Source: Mugil cephalus | Taxonomy: Eukaryota; Chordata; Actinopteri; Mugiliformes; Mugilidae | Assembly (NCBI RefSeq): GCF_022458985.1 | Contig: NC_061782.1 | Coordinates: forward strand, 14,277,672 to 14,341,671 | Length of the DNA stretch: 64,000 nt | Direction: 5' to 3' | Notes under the pieces: generated by a model | What the model was told of the DNA's origin: nothing | Seen by the model: the letters and a program-made list of their open reading frames with translations, nothing else | Database searches by the model: none | Program-made: the position numbers and the translations under genes | In this document: positions 52,073 to 64,000 of the stretch, in pieces | Layout of the letters: every line of letters starts with the position of its first letter | How positions within the stretch are numbered: the stretch's first letter is position 1

Positions 52073-55000
52073 ATGTTCCTCGTCCTGCTCCTGGGGCTCT
52101 GCGTGGCCACGGGTGAACTTTTTTCCCGAGTGAGCTCCTGCCCTTCGCAGTGCAGCTGTTTTTACCACAACCTGAGTGATGGCTCCAAGGCCAGGTAAGG
52201 AGGATAGAAATGATTTTATATGCATATAAACACACTGTTATGGACTTTTGGTGCACAACTCTTGGTCTCATATGAAGGCAGATGTTTTCCACAGAGATGA
52301 ACACGTGTACAAAGATAATTCAGGGAGTGCATGTCGGTCCAATTTTATTTAATGCAGGATTATCTCTCAAAGGCACTTTCAACGTTTTCATCTATGCGTT
52401 TTGTGTGTTTGGATGGTTTGGCTCGTTCAAGATTTTTTTTTTTCATCGTTATTATCCACAGGATTTGTTTTAATGCATGCATATTTGATGTCCTTTAGAT
52501 GCGATTAAATGACTGACGTTACGAGTTTGTTATCAGTTGTTTTATTTCCAGTCACTTCGTCGCCTTGTAAGCTGTATGGAAGAAGTTTTGAACGCAAAAA
52601 ACACTTATGTGTCCATCTTTTAGGAGCGTGATTTGCAATGATCCCGAGATATCTCTTGTGCCTGTCGGGTTTCCTGTGGACACGTCAAAGCTGCGGATCG
52701 AAAAGACATCCATCCAGCGGATACCAAGCGACGCCTTCAACTACCTCTCCAGTCTGGAGTTCCTGTGGATGTCTTTCAACACGCTGTCCACCTTGAACTC
52801 GGATAGTTTCCGGGGACTGTTCAACTTGGAAGAGCTTCGTCTGGATGGCAATGTCCTCACCGCCTTTCCCTGGGAATCTCTCATGGATATGCCCAGCCTC
52901 AGACTTCTCGATTTGCACAACAACCAGCTCACCTCGCTGCCCCCTGAAGCCACTACTTACATCAGGAACCTCACCTACCTGGATCTGTCCAGTAACAGTC
53001 TGCTGACCCTGCCGGGCGAGGTGCTATCCACCTGGCTGGCTGCAAAACCCACGCAAGGGCCAGAGAGCTCCAAGATGATCCTTGGTAAGAGACAGTGACA
53101 TCCAACCTCCCTTAGTGCTTTGCGCACTGCGCGTCAAAATAAGCGAGTTAATTAATTTTGTGCTAAACATCGTTCTTGAATAGAGGCTTAACAAAACACT
53201 TTGTGAGCAACACGTCCTTGGATGTGTTTGGCTGAAAGTGAGGGCAAAAAAAAAAAAAAAATCTGAAGTCAGTGTAACATATGTAGACTTTAAAATGAAG
53301 GTAATGCATTAACACCCACATTTAGAATCATTAATTTAATTAATAGGTAATAAGTTAAAGTTGAAATAGATATGTGTTAATGCAAGTCATAATATAGATA
53401 TAGTAATGATGTAATAGTTCACTCAAAAACTATATGTATCTTCTAATTTATAAATGAATACTATACATTGATACTTTAAAATCAGAACAAATGTGTTGTT
53501 GTTTTTTCTGCTTTGACCTTTAAAACAACTGTAAGAATACGTGCTGAAATACAGCTGCATTGTTGAGGTTCAGTTGTAGAGGTAGTGTCAAGAGCAGGAG
53601 AGTGAAATGACAGCAACGCCTGACCTTGATCACTAGACCGAACCCACCGTCACCACCACCATCATCATCATTGCCGTATTCATGGCCACGAAGTAGTTTA
53701 TGAATTAAATGTTGATCCTCTTACGGGATTAACAGCCTAGCATCCACACCAGCCATCTGCAGGCTGGTCTTTCACTGCTCACAGCTGGACACTCATCTTC
53801 CTTCTGTGGCCTCACTTGTGCCCTCGCCCTCAGGTCTCCATGACAACCCCTGGGTGTGTGACTGTCGGCTCTACGACCTGGTCCAGTTCCAGAAGTCCCC
53901 GTCTCTTTCAGTGGCGTTCATTGACACGAGGCTCCGGTGCTCGGCTCCTGAGAGCGTGTCGGGGGTCTTGTTCAGCGACGCAGAGCTGCGGCGCTGTCAG
54001 CTCCCACGTGTCCACACAGCCGTGGCACGGGTGCGGAGCGCTGCTGGAAACAATGTGCTGCTCCGCTGTGGAACCATTGGAGTCCCCATCCCGGACTTGA
54101 CATGGCGCAGGGCAGATGGACAAAGCATTAATGGAACAGGTGGGTCAGCAGCTCTTTGGGTGTGAGGATTTCTCTGTTGTGCCTGAGATAAGATGATTTT
54201 GCTCAGCTTTGTAGTGCTGCTGTTAATTAAACAGAGCTACCAGTGGAGTTAGTAAGATTGTAAGTCTGACTGACAGCCCTAGCCACCACAGTGAGTTATG
54301 CAATACAGTTGATGGTCAATGCAACATTGTGTAATCACTTGCTCGACATCTCTTATTAAATGATTCATGTATTAAATACCAAATATTTAAAGATTTTTCA
54401 TGGTTTTCATGTTGTCTGAATTTGCAATGACATTCTTCTCTCTCTGCCATAACAGTCCAGCAGGAAACCTCAAAGGAAGGAATCACCTGGTCCATACTCA
54501 GCGTCCCAGCCGTGTCCTACCGCGATTCTGGGAAATTCATCTGCAAGGCTTCTAACTACGCAGGGAACGCGGAGGCTGTCATTTCTCTTGTTGTCTCTAA
54601 TTCACCAAAACTAGAGGGGAACCAAACCACCGGTGAGAAGAAGGCCAAAGGCAAGAAACCAAACCAAATGGGCAAAGCTGCCTACCAGGAGAAACTGGTG
54701 GCTAGATATGTGGTTCCAACTTCTACCCCTTCAGCCTCGCCTGCCCTGGATCCTGGCCTTCTACCTGGTCTTGGTCCAGACCCTGGACTAGCCAGGTACG
54801 GCCTGAGTGACAGAGCCACACCAGATCCTGCCACCTCCGCGGAACCAGATGCACTGCTGGATTTGGAGAAGACAAATCTAAGCAACCTCGCGGCCAACAC
54901 CTCATCGCTACAGCAGGACCCAGATAGAGTGGTGCGCTCAGTAAAGGTAGTAGGGGACACAGACAATACGATTTCTCTGAACTGGAGAGCCCCTAAAGCT

Positions 55001-55522
55001 AAGAACACAACTGCATTTAGTGTGCTGTATGCTGTGTTTGGAGAGAGGGACATGAGAAAGATTAATGTTGGAGCGGGGCAGAACCGCGTAACCATCAATG
55101 GGTTGGTGCCCAGGACCAAGTACATTGCCTGTGTATGTGTGAGGGGGCTGATCCCTAAGAAGGAGCAGTGTGTCATATTTTCCACTGATGAAGCAGCAAG
55201 TGCCACTGGCACCCAGAGGCTGATTAATGTCATTGTGATCACAGTGGCCTGTATCATCGCGGTCCCACTCACTGTCATTGTATGCTGTGGGGCGTTGAAG
55301 AGACGCATTCAGAAGTACTGGGGAAAGAAATCGAAGGATATCCAAGATTCATACGTGACCTTTGAAACGCTGTCGCCTGGCACCAAGGCCAAAGGGCTCG
55401 AGGGGGAGTATTTGAACAAACTGAACCCAGAAGAGTCCAATAGGCTGCTCTCAGCCCGCTCCAGCCTGGACTCCGAGGCCACGGCCAAAATAGAGGGACA
55501 GCCCAATGAGTACTTCTGCTGA
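52073..55522 (+). CDS. lrit1: Leucine-rich repeat, Ig-like and transmembrane domain protein 1
   Basis: Photoreceptor-enriched type I membrane protein, known in mammals as a synaptic organiser at cone synapses. There are four exons: 52073-52194, 52624-53084, 53834-54139 and 54456-55522 (TGA), summing to 1,956 nt and 651 residues (human about 623). The layout is: signal peptide MFLVLLLGLCVATG; LRR N-cap CPSQCSC; about five LRRs (LEFLWMSFNTL, LEELRLDGNVL, LRLLDLHNNQL, LTYLDLSSNSL); LRR C-cap from DNPWVCDCRLYDL; an Ig domain (LLRCGTIGVPIPDLTWRR to SGKFICKASNYAG); an FnIII domain (VKVVGDTDNTISLNWRAP); and a transmembrane helix near residues 550-572 (INVIVITVACIIAVPLTVIV). The cytoplasmic tail has DSYVTFETLSPG and ends EGQPNEYFC. 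A long open frame continues after the TGA. Confidence 0.95.
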
Positions 55523-56400
55523 CGTCATGCTCCAGCTCCGGCTCCTGCTCCCCGTCACCTCCCTCGCGCTCACCCACCTCCGCGTCACAGTCTGAACCCC
55601 AACGCCCACACGCATGCCCATCATCACCCTCGCCCCCAGCTCCCACATTCGTTTCCTCATCACCACAAGCATCCTCGCCCTCCGCAGCATCCTCACATCA
55701 GCCCCCCCTCAACGCGCCCCCATACGCCCACACCCTGGGATTCCCCTCCACCTGTACCTCCCCGCTGGATAATGCCACCAACTCCACCACCACAGAGAGC
55801 CAACTTCTATCAAAGGACGTTTGCACGCTGCACTATAATGGAAATATCAGTTTAAGAATTTGGTGAAGTGTAGGTCATGCACCCTTTAATAGTAAGACTC
55901 AAACAGGCTCTAAAAGAATGTTTTTATCACTAAGCTTGAACGAGCAAACTTTGTAAATCATATTCCATTTCACCTGCACCTGCACCCTTTTCAACCCTAT
56001 CTGATTTAAAGGGAACTCCATTGTTTATATCATATATGTATGTGTATGATTTGTATATACTTTAAACGGATGATGCACATTTACATATACAGTTAATTCT
56101 GTGCCTCTGTATATATCTGTCATAAGTTCTCAGCAAAGATATACACATAGGCATGGTTCAACACTCTGGGGAATGGAGAGAAGCTGGAGCTGGAGAAGTA
56201 CAGAAAAGACTGAACCATGACACAGTGTAAATAATGAGGAAATGATGCAAGATGATAAATGATGTATATTCCCAGCAACGAGACGCATGCTGAAATCTCT
56301 CTGTGTACCTATTTTGTGCCACCTAGAGGCATCATTACCCCATTAAAATGTAGATCGCCTCATTCCAATGATATTTGAACATAGTTAAATAAACTTTTAT
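55523..56400 (+). other. lrit1: lrit1 3' UTR, C-rich start, poly(A) signal
   Basis: The first 330 nt are strongly C-rich and stay open in the lrit1 frame up to a TAA at 55853-55855. AATAAA at 56388-56393 is the likely poly(A) signal. Confidence 0.55.
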
Positions 56401-56590
56401 AGGTACTAACTTCTCCTGTGTGTTCTTATAAGTCTGTGTCACTCCACTCGGAACAGGTATTTCAAACCTCTGCTTTCATTCAGAAAATATTAAACTCTTC
56501 GCTTAATTCTTGTGGCTGATGCTGAAAGTAGTGAACTTTCACCTGGTTTCTCATCATCTAGTTTATCTCAGGTGGCTGAAGGCTTGAATG

Positions 56591-56593
56591 TTA

Positions 56594-56633
<40 letters not shown>
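56591..56633. repeat. TTA/ATT trinucleotide microsatellite
   Basis: About 14 near-perfect units between lrit1 and lrit2. Confidence 0.85.
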
Positions 56634-56870
56634 GGTATTTTTAATACTTTAAATAGCATTAGCCAATATCAAGAACAATCTCGGTGTTGCCAGATTGTGT
56701 AAAAAGATGTTATGGCAGGTTTTTATCCATCTTCATCTTTTAATCGTGCTTTTGGCACCCTGGAAGGTGGCAGAGATTTAAAGGTACGATGGATCCGACC
56801 TAGTGCCCTAGTCAAGTCAGGCGTGTCTTTCTTAAGAATTAGATGCCACTTGTTCCAGTGCCGAACGTCA

Positions 56871-56880
56871 GGGATTAATC
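56871..56880 (+). promoter_or_regulatory. lrit2: CRX/OTX-type site upstream of lrit2
   Basis: GGGATTAATC, about 82-91 bp upstream of the lrit2 ATG, contains GGATTA and an overlapping reverse-oriented TAATC half. Confidence 0.45.
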
Positions 56881-56961
56881 TTAATAGGCTTCTCCCGTCT
56901 GCCGCACTCGACATGTCTTGAGCACGAATGTAGCCCTCAAACTGAGGAATTTTCTCGGACT

Positions 56962-59838
56962 ATGGACATAATTTGTTACCTGCTAGTTATAGTTTTGTTT
57001 AATATTCAGGCGCGCGAAATATATTCTCAATGTTTACGCGGTTGCAGCTGTATAGACGACCGCCATGGAAGGTAAGATCTGGTTTCTTGTCTTCACCGCG
57101 GCACAGGTATTTAGCCTACTGTGTCACGGTGCGCAATGCGATTAAATGAAGATTGCAGTGCGCAAAATGTACTTAATAAGATCTAGACGGTGAATTTTAG
57201 TGGTTATCCATCAGGCAGTATATCACACAATCGCTAATTTATCAAATAAACTCTTCCTTTTAATTATAGGTCACTCATATGTATGGAGGAGAGCGCTTTT
57301 GGGGCCATACCACGGAATCTCCCAGATGATATGAACAAAATACGAATAGAAAAATCTCACTTCACTGAAATACCCAGAGGGGCTTTCTCAAAAACACCCG
57401 CCTTGGAGAACTTGTGGCTGAACTTCAATGATATCACAGTGATAAATTCAAAGGGTCTGGAGGGTTTAGGGAACTTAACAGAGCTCCGGTTGCAAGGGAA
57501 CAAGCTACGTTCAGTACCATGGACAGCGTTCGAGGACACGCCGGCCCTCAAGATCCTGGACCTGAAGCACAACCAGCTGGACGTCCTGCCGGAGCATGCG
57601 TTAAAATTTTTGCCAGGTCTGACTTACTTAGACCTTTCTTTCAATCGGCTTACGGTCATATCGAAGGAGGTTTTCCAAAACTGGCCACTGTACCAAAAGC
57701 TACAGAGCATGGAGGAGCGGGAGGCGACCGTGTCCGGGCCGAACGTCGTCCTGGCGCTCCACGACAACGCCTGGCTGTGCGACTGTCGCCTGAAGGGCTT
57801 CGTGGAGTTCATCAGATCCCTGACACCCCCGATTATTCTGATGAACTCCTACTTGACCTGCTCAGGGCCGGACTTTAGGTCGGGCAAGTTCTTCCACGAG
57901 ATAGACCTGCAGGCCTGCGTAAAGCCCGTGGTGAGCACCCCGTCCACAAACATCAGCCTGCTGCAGGGCGCCAACCTCACCCTGCACTGCCTCGCCAAGG
58001 GGAGACCCGACCCAGCTGTATGGTGGACATATGGTCTGAAGATAATCAGAGGATTTCAGGGTAAGAGTCTGATGTCCACATCTATAAAACACCATCAGTG
58101 TTGATTAAGACTGCCAGAGATTATAGTGTGTGGCTGCCTACCTCATGTTGGGCCTCTGTGTAATGAATAAACATCTGCATCATTAGACCTAACCTTTTCA
58201 ACCAGGCTGCTGCTCCCCGTATATCGTTTCTGTAGTGTATAGTCCTACGTCTTATCATTTTGAGTAGAACCCAGCTATAACCCGCATAAAATTACTTCAC
58301 CCTGACAAGAACTCAAGTAAAAGCACAAGTAGCAGACTAGACTTTCTAATGTGCCGCCACCTGGACCTGACTGATCTCCTGATGAATTATAGTAAACTAC
58401 ATAAATCCTGAAAAATCATATACCACTAACATTTGCCTCATAAATCACATAGTAGCTGCATTAAACTGATTTTTACCCTGTTATTTAGTCATTAGTAGTT
58501 TAGTCATTATTGCTGAGAGCACACATTTGATTTTAGTTAGTCAACATGAATATGAAGGGAAGGAGACATCTCGTGTACATATATTAAACCTGAAAGTGAA
58601 TCTCCTGTGTAAACCTAAAATCTATAAATTTAAATTGTGAGCACATGGTTGAGTAAACCTGTTTTATTTTAAAGCCTATTTTTATTCTATTGTTGCATGA
58701 GGACCATTAACAATATCATTCCAAACAGTAACCAGTCAGTGTGAGATACCTTAACGATGCTGATTAAGTGGATCAACATTATAAACTTATTGACCTCATT
58801 GTTCCAATCTTTGCTTTAGTAACTAACATGGATGTCTAATGTTTATGTACTGCACTGTATTTGTTGAAGTGGGAAAAGTTATCCAAATGTGGTGACATTT
58901 ATTTTGTTTGAACATGCTGTTACATGGTTAAAGGTAATAACCAAAAATGATTTTAACTTAATTTTTTATTGCCTGAGATTGTACAATAACACTGGATACC
59001 TTCACATATCTCCCCAGAATCTCTGGAAAGAGTGGACGAAGACACGTTTAAATCCCTCCTGGTGATTCCTTCCCTCCATGCTGCTGACCGTGGCGTGTAC
59101 ACCTGCACTGCTGTCAACTTCATCGGAAACTCGTCCGTCAGCGTCCTCCTGGAGGTGCGCTCCACTGACAGCTCCCAGTCACCACACCTCCCAGGCTTCC
59201 CGGCTGCACCAGGTGCTGACCAGGAAAATGTCTACATTGACATCCGCATCGCCAAACAAACGGTGCGTGGAATCACTATTGAGTGGTACGCCGCCCTGGA
59301 GCGGCCCGCCGAAACCTGGTTCACCATCCACTTCGGCCGGGCGGACGCTCATAAAAAAGAAATGATCTACATTGGCCCTGGGATTCACTCTTACTCTGTT
59401 GCCGATTTGATGCCTGCCACCAAATACGAGATCTGCGTGGCCCTCAAGAACCAGGCGCCACGTCCGGGCCAGTGCATCATGTTTGTGACAGGAAGTGACG
59501 TTACTGAGATGGAGCAGAGGGAGAAGCTGATTCACATAGTGGTGATAGTTTTAGCCATGGTGCTGGCGGTGCCTATAGGTATGTACGCCTGCACCACTGA
59601 CACCAGGTTCGCCTGCGTGGAAGGCGTCATGCAGCTGTGGAAGAACCGGCGGAGAGGGAGCGGCTCGCCGGGGAGGGAGCGGGAGAGGCAGGGCACCTTC
59701 GACAGTCTGCAGGCCGCCAGTGACGAGGGCCTGGTCAATAAAGATTCCAGTGAAGAAAGGAAGGTGAGGAGGAGGTCAGATGACAGACTGTACAAGGGCA
59801 AAGCAGACCACAGCAGACTCACAGCTGAACTTTATTAA
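56962..59838 (+). CDS. lrit2: Leucine-rich repeat, Ig-like and transmembrane domain protein 2
   Basis: Retinal type I membrane protein, paralogue of LRIT1. There are three exons: 56962-57071, 57270-58060 and 59018-59838 (TAA), summing to 1,722 nt and 573 residues (human about 550). The start at 56962 gives a signal peptide [17 protein letters not shown], then the LRR N-cap CLRGCSC; a first exon of this size matches lrit1. LRRs follow ([44 protein letters not shown]), then the C-cap from [13 protein letters not shown], an Ig domain ([13 protein letters not shown] to [12 protein letters not shown]), an FnIII-like domain ([15 protein letters not shown] to [11 protein letters not shown]) and a TM near residues 471-492 ([20 protein letters not shown]). 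The cytoplasmic tail is basic. A donor inside the last exon could give a second C-terminus. It is in tandem with lrit1, as in mammals. Confidence 0.94.
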
Positions 59839-60012
59839 ATTAGAATTTGTTAGACAAACGAGGGCAAACAAGACTCTGACCTTGTACTAGAACAATGACA
59901 ACTTTTTTAAAAAAACAGAGCAAATCTGCTGTATGCTGACTTTGATTTTGATGACATTCAGAGGACAGTTTTGTCTGCCTTGGTTTTAATCCTATCTCTT
60001 CCTCTGTTCTAG

Positions 60013-60039
60013 GCCGGGGAGGTTGTTGCAAAGATGTGA
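60013..60039 (+). other. lrit2: Possible alternative last coding exon of lrit2
   Basis: A donor AAG|GTGAGG at 59764 inside the last exon and an acceptor TTCTAG ending at 60012 would join in phase 0. The join replaces the last 25 residues by AGEVVAKM and a TGA at 60037-60039. It is seen only as splice signals. Confidence 0.35.
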
Positions 60040-60682
60040 ATGATGACCGTTATGTCAAGAGTGTAATTCAAGGATTTGCCGAGTGTAGGGAATGTGCTGT
60101 CCGAAGTATGACCTGTCTGACTTGTCATCGTGATGTGTTTAAATGTTCATTCAGTGTTCAAATCATTCATTTTGAAATTGCTTAAGTTACTTTTCATGAA
60201 GCCTTTGTTGTTGATTTGAACGTAAAGGAGCTCAAATGACTGTAGAAAAATAGTTCTATGTATTTGGATCCACTTCACCTTTGATTCATCGTGCAAACAT
60301 GATGTTTTTAGACACACTGGACGTCGAACAAGAAAATCTTGTTGCTGATTATATAAATGGATTGTTAATGTTGTCAATGGAAAAATGTCCTTGTTAAACT
60401 TCCTCACGGTAGCGGTGCATCCATACTTCAGGGCCTGATCAGGCGCATAGACTAAAGAAGACGTTTTCTTACTTTTTCTTACAGTTTTGTACAAAAAGTG
60501 TGTAAATATCCTGAATGAGTCAGTTACTAGATATAGTCTTGTAAATAGAAAGTTTCATTTTAAATGTAAACAGCTGCTCCTAAAGAAGAATTATGAGGCA
60601 AATGTCAAAATGTCACCAAAAAAAATTGTACTTTTGTGTCTCTTTTGGGTAGTTTGGTAACACATACACAATCTGTATTTGA

Positions 60683-60688
60683 AATAAA
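60683..60688 (+). other. lrit2: Candidate lrit2 poly(A) signal
   Basis: AATAAA about 845 bp after the stop codon, followed by a TGTAATGCCTGTG stretch. Confidence 0.45.
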
Positions 60689-60719
60689 TAGATTTATTAA
60701 TGAAACAGTGTAATGCCTG

Positions 60720-62770
60720 TGATTTAAAAACATAAAACATTGAAAAAACATATTGACCGATGCCTGACGTCGGCAAAGCTTTTCAGACTCTACTACTGAG
60801 ATTATAAATTTGGAAGATGACCATTATTCCAACACAGATTCTGAAGCCCGGTATTAACCTTTTCCAAAGGTTGGAACATATTTCGCACACAATGAGGATT
60901 TTGTCCTCCACCGCAAACACTGTAAAACTAATATAATCACAAAGCAAGTTTTTGTGAAGCTTCAAAAATATCTTCAACTGAATGCCCCTTTTCATCCAGA
61001 CATATTTACACCGCTTGTATGTGTATTAAATTCATCCATAACACAAGAATATTAACAGAAACTCGCACTGGAAATCAAACACGCTTTATTTTTGATAAAC
61101 ATTTAGTTAGGCTTTTAATGACAGTTTGCATGTGAACGTCAGGTTTATTAACATTTCTTTAATCCTCCCTGCGTCACTGTACATGTGCGTCACTGTTCCC
61201 TGTCTCCCACTTCTGCGAACACGCCAGCATCCACATGAGCTGTGTTGACCCACCCGGACAGATGGCACATCTGAAATGTCTCGGCCAATGGCATTGTTCA
61301 TTTGACATAATACCCAAACACCGGCAGGCTCTCCAGCATCCCCTCAAGCTCCCTCCTCCATCTCCACGCTTTGTCTCCTGTGACGCAAGGAGATCAGTTC
61401 AGCTGTGCTTATGTTCACTTAAGATCAGGGGTTTAAAACAACTGGCTGAGATTGGCAGCTCTCATTCTCCGGAGCACAGATACATCTGCTCCCTCGCTTG
61501 TTCAGATGTGTTTATATGATTTGCGGGTGTGGGATTGGTGTCGCTTTTTTGTTGTAATCCTCATTCTGTGACACAAGACAATGTGAATTGTGTGAGCGCC
61601 AAAATTTGTGTTGCATCCTATAAATTGTGTGTTAGTTTTTATTTATCTCCCCGCGCCGCAGAGCAAATTTCACCCCACATAACGCCAGCTGGAAAGTTCC
61701 ACGATCAGGAGGTAATCACGTAAAGATGTAAATATGTCATTACTTATGGAGAAAATAAATAATTTTATTTACCTTTTAGATTAGATTAGAACATTTTAAT
61801 TTCCCCAAACATATGCCGGGGGTTTGAAGCCTGCATGCCTCCAAAGCATCCATGCTCTTTGCAACTTTCAACTCTGTAATCCTCCATCAAATAGCCCAGT
61901 AATCCTGGCTGCCTCTTACATGGCATAATGCATGATCATTTGGGCCGCTCCTCATATTCCCTCATTTCAATTCAGAGCATTAACAGCTTGTGACATTGAA
62001 AAAAACAAATAATAATAATTTGACGTGAGATTTGTGTTGGATTCCTTAAGAAACTCCAGCGTACTGGAAAAACAGCACATTGCATGGTTGCACAGTAAAT
62101 CTTATGCACATTAAATGATTTTAATGATTTTTTTTTCTTTCTTTCTGATTTTCTTTTTTTTTTTTTCTTTCAAATAGTGACTGCTTTGCATCATTACATG
62201 CCACCTGTAGTGAGTTCAAAGCCAGTTGCACGCATCTTGTCTGGCCAAATTAGATCAGAGCAGATGGACTTTTGGTTTTTAGCCAGTGATGCAATATTGT
62301 ACAGAGATGAACAAGTTGGTCTTTGGATTAGAGGGGGTAATCTGCAAATTTGATGTTTTATGTAACTTTGAAATAGTGTGCATGTTTGTCCGATGTCTAC
62401 ACAAATACCCCACTGGTTTAATGTAACTTCATAATTAGTGGGGCTGACACTTGAGCTGGGGAGAGTGAGGGGAGAGAGGCTTGTATTAGGAGAATATATT
62501 ACACATCTGCAGGACATCTGGTGAACATGTAACAAGAAAATAAGTAAAATTGTTGTGGAAGGCCTTCTTTGGCTCACGCTACCTCCAGTATTATGCATAT
62601 TACTGTTGCTCTGTGTGACAAGCAGTCAGTTTATGGACACACAAATTTGCACTAATTATTTCAATATTTCAAAATACAATAAAATAACTCTTTATATAGG
62701 TCACACAGTGAGGAAATATGCAGTGTCGCTGCAGCAGAGAGTCTGATTTATTTATTTATTTTTTTAATTT
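60720..62770. other. Downstream flank of lrit2 without recognised genes
   Basis: In human the next gene beyond LRIT2 is CDHR1, but no cadherin-like exon was recognised here. The short open frames show no known pattern. T-rich tracts lie at about 62128-62168. Confidence 0.45.
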
Positions 62771-62774
62771 TCTA

Positions 62775-62950
62775 TATTTTCTGTGACATGTCTGTGACGT
62801 TTCTCAGTCATCCAGGTCATGGTAATCCAAAAGGTGCTGGAGAAAGGCAACTGGACTTGTAGAATTGAAGATGTTTCGCCACTCATCCAAGTAGCCTCTT
62901 CAGTTAAGAGAGACTGGTGGGAACTTGAGGTTTAAATAGAAAAACTCTGT
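62775..62950. repeat. Dispersed teleost repeat fragment, family not assigned
   Basis: The phrases TTCTCAGTCATCCAGGTCAT, then GGTGCTGGAGAAAGGCAACT and GATGTTTCGCCACTCATCCA, are typical of a repeat seen very often near fish genes. I recognise the wording but cannot assign the family or its full length. The following 300 bp (to about 63,240) may belong to it. Confidence 0.45.
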
Positions 62951-63239
62951 GAAACTACTACATCTGCCAGCTCAAACCTAGCTTTAAACTTCAACATTAG
63001 TTGATGTCGTTCCTTTTTGTTTCACCTGAGGGCCGTGGTCCAGGCAGCTTCTCCTCTGCCTCCAGGAAGGGGCAGTATAGTTCATTTGCAGGCTTGTTTT
63101 GTACCTCAGATGGCTAATCTTCTGTGGGTTTGAAAGCCTTTCAGGTTACACTTTAATGACCTCGGTCTGTTGTGATTCTGCGCGGAGAAAATGCCCCATT
63201 GTCCCACCTGCAACCTCTGGTACACACTACTTCTAGGTA

Positions 63240-64000
63240 TCAGGGAAGTGCATAAATCAAAAAAAGGAATCAAAGTGCAGAAGCTAACAGTCTGATATTA
63301 GTCTAAAGAGACGAGAAACAGGGTCAGAGAAGGTAAAAGGGAAAAATGCAGAAGATTTATTGCCTAAGGCGTCCTACATTCCACCATCCTGGCAAACCTT
63401 ACCTCCCACCATATTCTCTTATCAGACCTGGCTTCCCTGAAGCTGATGAACACAGGAAGCCACATAATATATAGCTACAAAAATTACTGGTTCTGAGAAA
63501 CTAAGTTCTGAGAAAGTAATAAGACAAACATATGAATATATGAAGATATTACACCAGTTTCTCCTTGACTTACTGTAACATGTTGCTATAGTTCATCTGA
63601 TGATCTACAAACACTATAATACTATACTTACATCTTTTACTTAAATCCATTTTGTAATTGTTTTCAAAGCATGGTATTTCTACATTTAATAGTAAAACAA
63701 TTCACATAATTCTTCCACCACTGTAGAAATTAGAAATTGTTCTTTTATTTATAATAAAATCCATACATGTGTTCATTTCTTGACAAAAAAAAAAAAAACA
63801 TCCACTCTAACAGATAAACCACCACACAGTAAACAAATCCAGTGAATATTGTGCCCGCTCTAAACAGCGCTTTACACCTGCACCGTAGGATTATAGATCT
63901 TCCTAACGCCACTCCTTCAGGTCCCTCCCCTCCGACCTGATCCCTTTAGTCAGTTCAAGTGTCACGAAATCTCTTGTAAGGAGCTTGGTCACATCCCAAA
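63240..64000. other. Right end of window, no feature seen
   Basis: AT-rich sequence with an A run at about 63785-63799. No coding exon is supported. Confidence 0.4.

Noticed and set aside
54682-55696. Long minus-strand open frames opposite lrit1 exon 4 and its 3' UTR
   Set aside because: They are shadows of the C-rich sense coding sequence and 3' UTR, with no known protein pattern.

Overview
The window looks like nuclear DNA of a ray-finned (teleost) fish. It holds spliced genes with vertebrate exon structures, many short introns of about 80-150 bp, CA/GA/TTA microsatellites and decayed Tc1-like and hAT DNA transposons. No prokaryotic, viral or CRISPR-like content was seen. I name no species. 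All gene calls rest on hand-translated exons compared with remembered family sequences; no database search was run.

Left part (1-24,000, + strand): the last five coding exons of parg (poly(ADP-ribose) glycohydrolase; the gene begins left of the window), then a complete 22-exon ogdhl (2-oxoglutarate dehydrogenase-like E1). The exon sum of ogdhl is 3,054 nt, 1,017 residues. Downstream of ogdhl lies a small duplicated piece of its own exon 9 next to a Tc1-like relic.

Middle part (24,700-36,500, - strand): a three-exon 92-residue homologue of human C10orf53 (UPF0728) with two RFX X-box motifs upstream, then the cholinergic gene locus. That locus has 14 coding exons of chat (choline acetyltransferase) and, upstream on the same strand, the single-exon slc18a3 (vesicular acetylcholine transporter). 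One gene makes acetylcholine and the other loads it into vesicles. REST/NRSF-like motifs lie upstream of slc18a3.

Right part (44,600-60,700): a retinal cluster. rgr (RGR opsin, 7 exons, - strand) is head-to-head with lrit1 (+), followed by lrit2 (+). All three have a CRX/OTX-type TAATCC or GGATTA site within about 200 bp of the start codon. The rgr promoter also has an 18-bp palindrome centred on TCACGTGA.

The gene order parg-ogdhl-C10orf53-chat/slc18a3 matches human 10q11, while rgr-lrit1-lrit2 matches human 10q23. Here the two groups are about 8 kb apart. The rest (60,700-64,000, 36,500-44,200 and several introns) shows no gene I can support.
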